A stretch of 64,000 bases of DNA from an uncultured Clostridia bacterium (GTDB lineage: Bacteria > Bacillota > Clostridia > Oscillospirales > Acutalibacteraceae): NCBI GenBank assembly GCA_947628665.1, contig CANRAU010000007.1:1-64000 (forward strand), given 5' to 3'. Shown here piece after piece: positions 62,358-64,000 of the stretch (positions within the stretch are counted from its first letter, which is position 1; every line of letters begins with the position of its first letter). The notes beneath the pieces are model-generated. The model had not been told where the DNA came from, ran no database searches, and saw only the letters and a list, made by a program, of their open reading frames with translations. The position numbers and the translations under genes are program-made.

Positions 62358-62612
62358 TTAATTTTGTTTTTGTTCCAAATCACTTATGCGGTGATTGATA
62401 ACCTTGATTTGTTCTTCCACGACGGGGATGCGTTTTGCGAAATTGTTATGCTCGCGCACTTCTCTGGTCAGCTCGTCGATTTTTGTGTCCGTCACAGCTT
62501 GAGCGATCTCGATCTGCGACTGCGTTTTTCTTCCCGCCGCCATATTTGACAGGATCACGCCCGCCAAGGTCACTACGCCGCTGATGATGGCTACTATGAT
62601 TCCCTCTGTCAT
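62358..62612 (-). CDS. XhlA-like or holin-accessory protein
   Basis: An 84-aa protein with an N-terminal membrane helix (IIVAIISGVVTLAGVILSNMA) and a C-terminal coiled coil (IDELTREVREHNNFAKRIPV, EEQIKVINHRISDLEQKQ). This is the size and layout of haemolysin XhlA and related lysis accessories. It overlaps the gene before it by four bases (ATGA) and ends 13 bases before the holin. Confidence 0.75.
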   Translation of the reverse strand: MTEGIIVAIISGVVTLAGVILSNMAAGRKTQSQIEIAQAVTDTKIDELTREVREHNNFAKRIPVVEEQIKVINHRISDLEQKQN

Positions 62613-62980
62613 TCGCTTTCACCCTCCTCGGTGTCGGGCGGCGTCGGGAATTCGATGTTGAACGGAAAACCTTCCTGCTCGGGTAAGTCCCTCAAAAGCT
62701 GCCGATACTTTGCCCACCTTCCAGTAAAGATTTTTGCAAGCGAGGCGATAAACTTCGTCGCGGACGAAGTATCAAGCCCCAAGCGGTCAAGCGTCATTTC
62801 CTTATCGCTGCTATCGAGTAGCTTATTTCGGATTTTTCGGGCAAGCTCCGCCGCCTCTTCTGCATCCTCAGCCGCACAGGCTCTTTCGTACGCAGCCTGC
62901 AAGGTTTCCATCAGTTCTGCCTTTTGCGCGTTCGCCATAGCCTCCACTTGGGCGAGCCTTTTGTATATACTTTCATTCAT
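62609..62980 (-). CDS. prophage structural or lysis-region protein, unknown
   Basis: A 123-aa soluble, helical, acidic protein (MNESIYKRLAQVEAMANAQK then LMETLQAAYERACAAEDAEEA) with a Pro/Glu-rich end (FPTPPDTEEGESE). It lies between a tail gene and the lysis genes and overlaps the XhlA-like gene. Comparable small proteins sit at this position in many siphophages. Family not recognised. Confidence 0.7.
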   Translation of the reverse strand: MNESIYKRLAQVEAMANAQKAELMETLQAAYERACAAEDAEEAAELARKIRNKLLDSSDKEMTLDRLGLDTSSATKFIASLAKIFTGRWAKYRQLLRDLPEQEGFPFNIEFPTPPDTEEGESE

Positions 62981-62998
62981 AGTTTTGTACCTCCAATT

Positions 62999-64000
62999 TT
63001 AGGCGATTATGCAGGCAGGGGCGACGGCTATAGTTTGGTTCGCTGGGGTGTTATCTAATTTGCCGGTGGTACCCCCCAATATTCTCGTTCTGGCCGCGTC
63101 CGTAGGCATGGGAGAGCGTAGCCTACAATGACGCGCCGTACCTGCGGCGTCGCGTTTGATTTTTTCTGCGTTTGTGAATCCTTCATAATATGGGAGCAAT
63201 TCGCCGTCTTCCCCGGAGCCGTAAATTTCCGGCTGCGATAGCAGGAAAAACTTGTCCTCAATGTTGTATGTTTGGTCAGCGGTAAACTCCGTACCGTCAA
63301 GGCTCTCTACTTCGTATATAGAGTTTGTGTGGCAAGGAATAATCGCTGGTTGCACCACCTCTAAAAATTCCGCCGGCAAGCCGTGCATAAAGCCGTTGTA
63401 TTTTGTAGCCCAGGACGGGGCACGGTCAAATCGGTTCGTCGGCTTCCACACTGAGCCCGCCTCTGCATCGCTGTTAAGCCATTGTCTCACAGCACTTTGC
63501 GCGTAGTTGTTCGAGCCGTGTCTGATGCGGTGCGTGTGGTTCATATTCGCAGTCTTGCCGTCTGCCGTGCCAAGCATTGTTCCGTCCGTGCCCTCAGTAA
63601 CTGTAATGTCGCTTTCTATCGCCTGCGTCGAGTCGGCGCTCGGGTATGTTCTTATTTTAATATCGGTTGCCTGTTTCGCATATTCCCACGGAAACGTTAT
63701 TTGGCCACCTGCGGGGAGGGGCTTTGTTAATGTGAACATCAGTGTTTTCCCGCCGCCGTATCCTGTATCATAGCCACTTAGTAGCGTGAAATGATACGTT
63801 CCCGCAGCAAGTCCGCTTTCTGCGTAGTAAAGCGCTTCGGCTTCGTCGAATGCCATGCCTTTATATGCGCCCGCCGAGTTGCTATAGACATATTTCGTCT
63901 CAAGCGTCATAGTGTGCTTGTAATTTTTGTTCGCCGCCAAGTGCTGATCATGGCCGCGAACTACCCATACGATGGTTGTATCTTCGTTGGAGTCGTGCGT
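62999..64000 (-). CDS. phage tail-region protein, DUF6273-like (5' end off the window)
   Basis: At least 333 residues; the frame stays open to the right edge (IVWVVRGHDQHLAANKN), so the true start lies beyond the window and a TTG near 63940 is not the start. Features: YYAESGLAAGTYHFTLLSG, MFTLTKPLPAGGQITFPWEY, HRIRHGSNNYAQSAVRQWLN with SDAEAGSVW, and RHCRLRSPMPTDAARTRILG near the end. This pattern recurs in virion or tail-associated proteins of phages in Clostridia and is similar to DUF6273. It probably forms part of a tail tip or receptor-binding structure; assignment by pattern only. Confidence 0.65.
   Translation of the reverse strand, partial: THDSNEDTTIVWVVRGHDQHLAANKNYKHTMTLETKYVYSNSAGAYKGMAFDEAEALYYAESGLAAGTYHFTLLSGYDTGYGGGKTLMFTLTKPLPAGGQITFPWEYAKQATDIKIRTYPSADSTQAIESDITVTEGTDGTMLGTADGKTANMNHTHRIRHGSNNYAQSAVRQWLNSDAEAGSVWKPTNRFDRAPSWATKYNGFMHGLPAEFLEVVQPAIIPCHTNSIYEVESLDGTEFTADQTYNIEDKFFLLSQPEIYGSGEDGELLPYYEGFTNAEKIKRDAAGTARHCRLRSPMPTDAARTRILGGTTGKLDNTPANQTIAVAPACIIA

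Overview
The window reads as chromosome of an anaerobic Firmicute, most likely Clostridia of the Oscillospiraceae/Ruminococcaceae type (inference). The grounds are strong AGGAGG-type ribosome binding sites, sigma-A promoters of TTGACA-17-TATAAT form, a low-GC-lineage RNase P RNA, FeoA-FeoA-FeoB with a Cys-rich tail peptide, a DUF1846 protein and a purine operon ending in PurO plus a stand-alone AICAR formyltransferase. The core is GC-rich. Several blocks with different base composition look acquired.

Layout. 1-6.5 kb: a defence island, probably cut by the left edge. It holds DrmB (DUF1998), a NERD nuclease-UvrD-like helicase, a C5-cytosine methyltransferase, a Vsr endonuclease and a small HTH protein, and ends in a frameshifted gene remnant. 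6.6-10.8 kb: iron uptake, with a DtxR-family regulator, an array of palindromic operators, feoA-feoA-feoB and a 54-aa Cys-rich membrane peptide. 11-17.6 kb, minus strand: a 1134-aa Cys-repeat surface protein, RecD2, a small membrane protein and RNase P RNA. 17.7-23.2 kb: an AT-rich accessory block with an XRE regulator facing a zinc-ribbon membrane protein across a palindromic promoter, two lipoproteins, a large secreted protein and a decayed NPCBM fragment. 23.3-39.2 kb: MATE exporter, TraX-like protein, GT2 glycosyltransferase, topoisomerase IV-type pair, a cohesin-like Cys-repeat surface protein, a UvrD helicase, an MFS transporter with a long cytoplasmic tail and a lipase-like hydrolase.

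39.3-51.8 kb: one purine operon, purE-C-F-M-N-methyltransferase-purO-AICAR formyltransferase-purD-purL, behind a 210-nt leader with an intrinsic terminator and a possible leader ORF. It covers most of the route to IMP. 51.8-56.1 kb: a membrane-anchored hypothetical, a DUF1846 protein behind a promoter that fires straight into a terminator, pyrG, and tRNA-Tyr and tRNA-Thr.

56.1-64 kb: accessory. It has about 740 bases with no convincing gene, an IS3-family element, GNAT and ASCH proteins, and then a 3' fragment of tRNA-Met that most simply marks the end of a prophage running off the right edge. The prophage carries a two-gene plus-strand cargo, 36-bp repeats, a GH25 endolysin, a holin, an XhlA-like protein and the start of tail genes. 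The strongest candidates for something new are the NERD-containing DISARM-like cassette, the feo operator array, the two unusual leaders and the phage cargo with its repeats.
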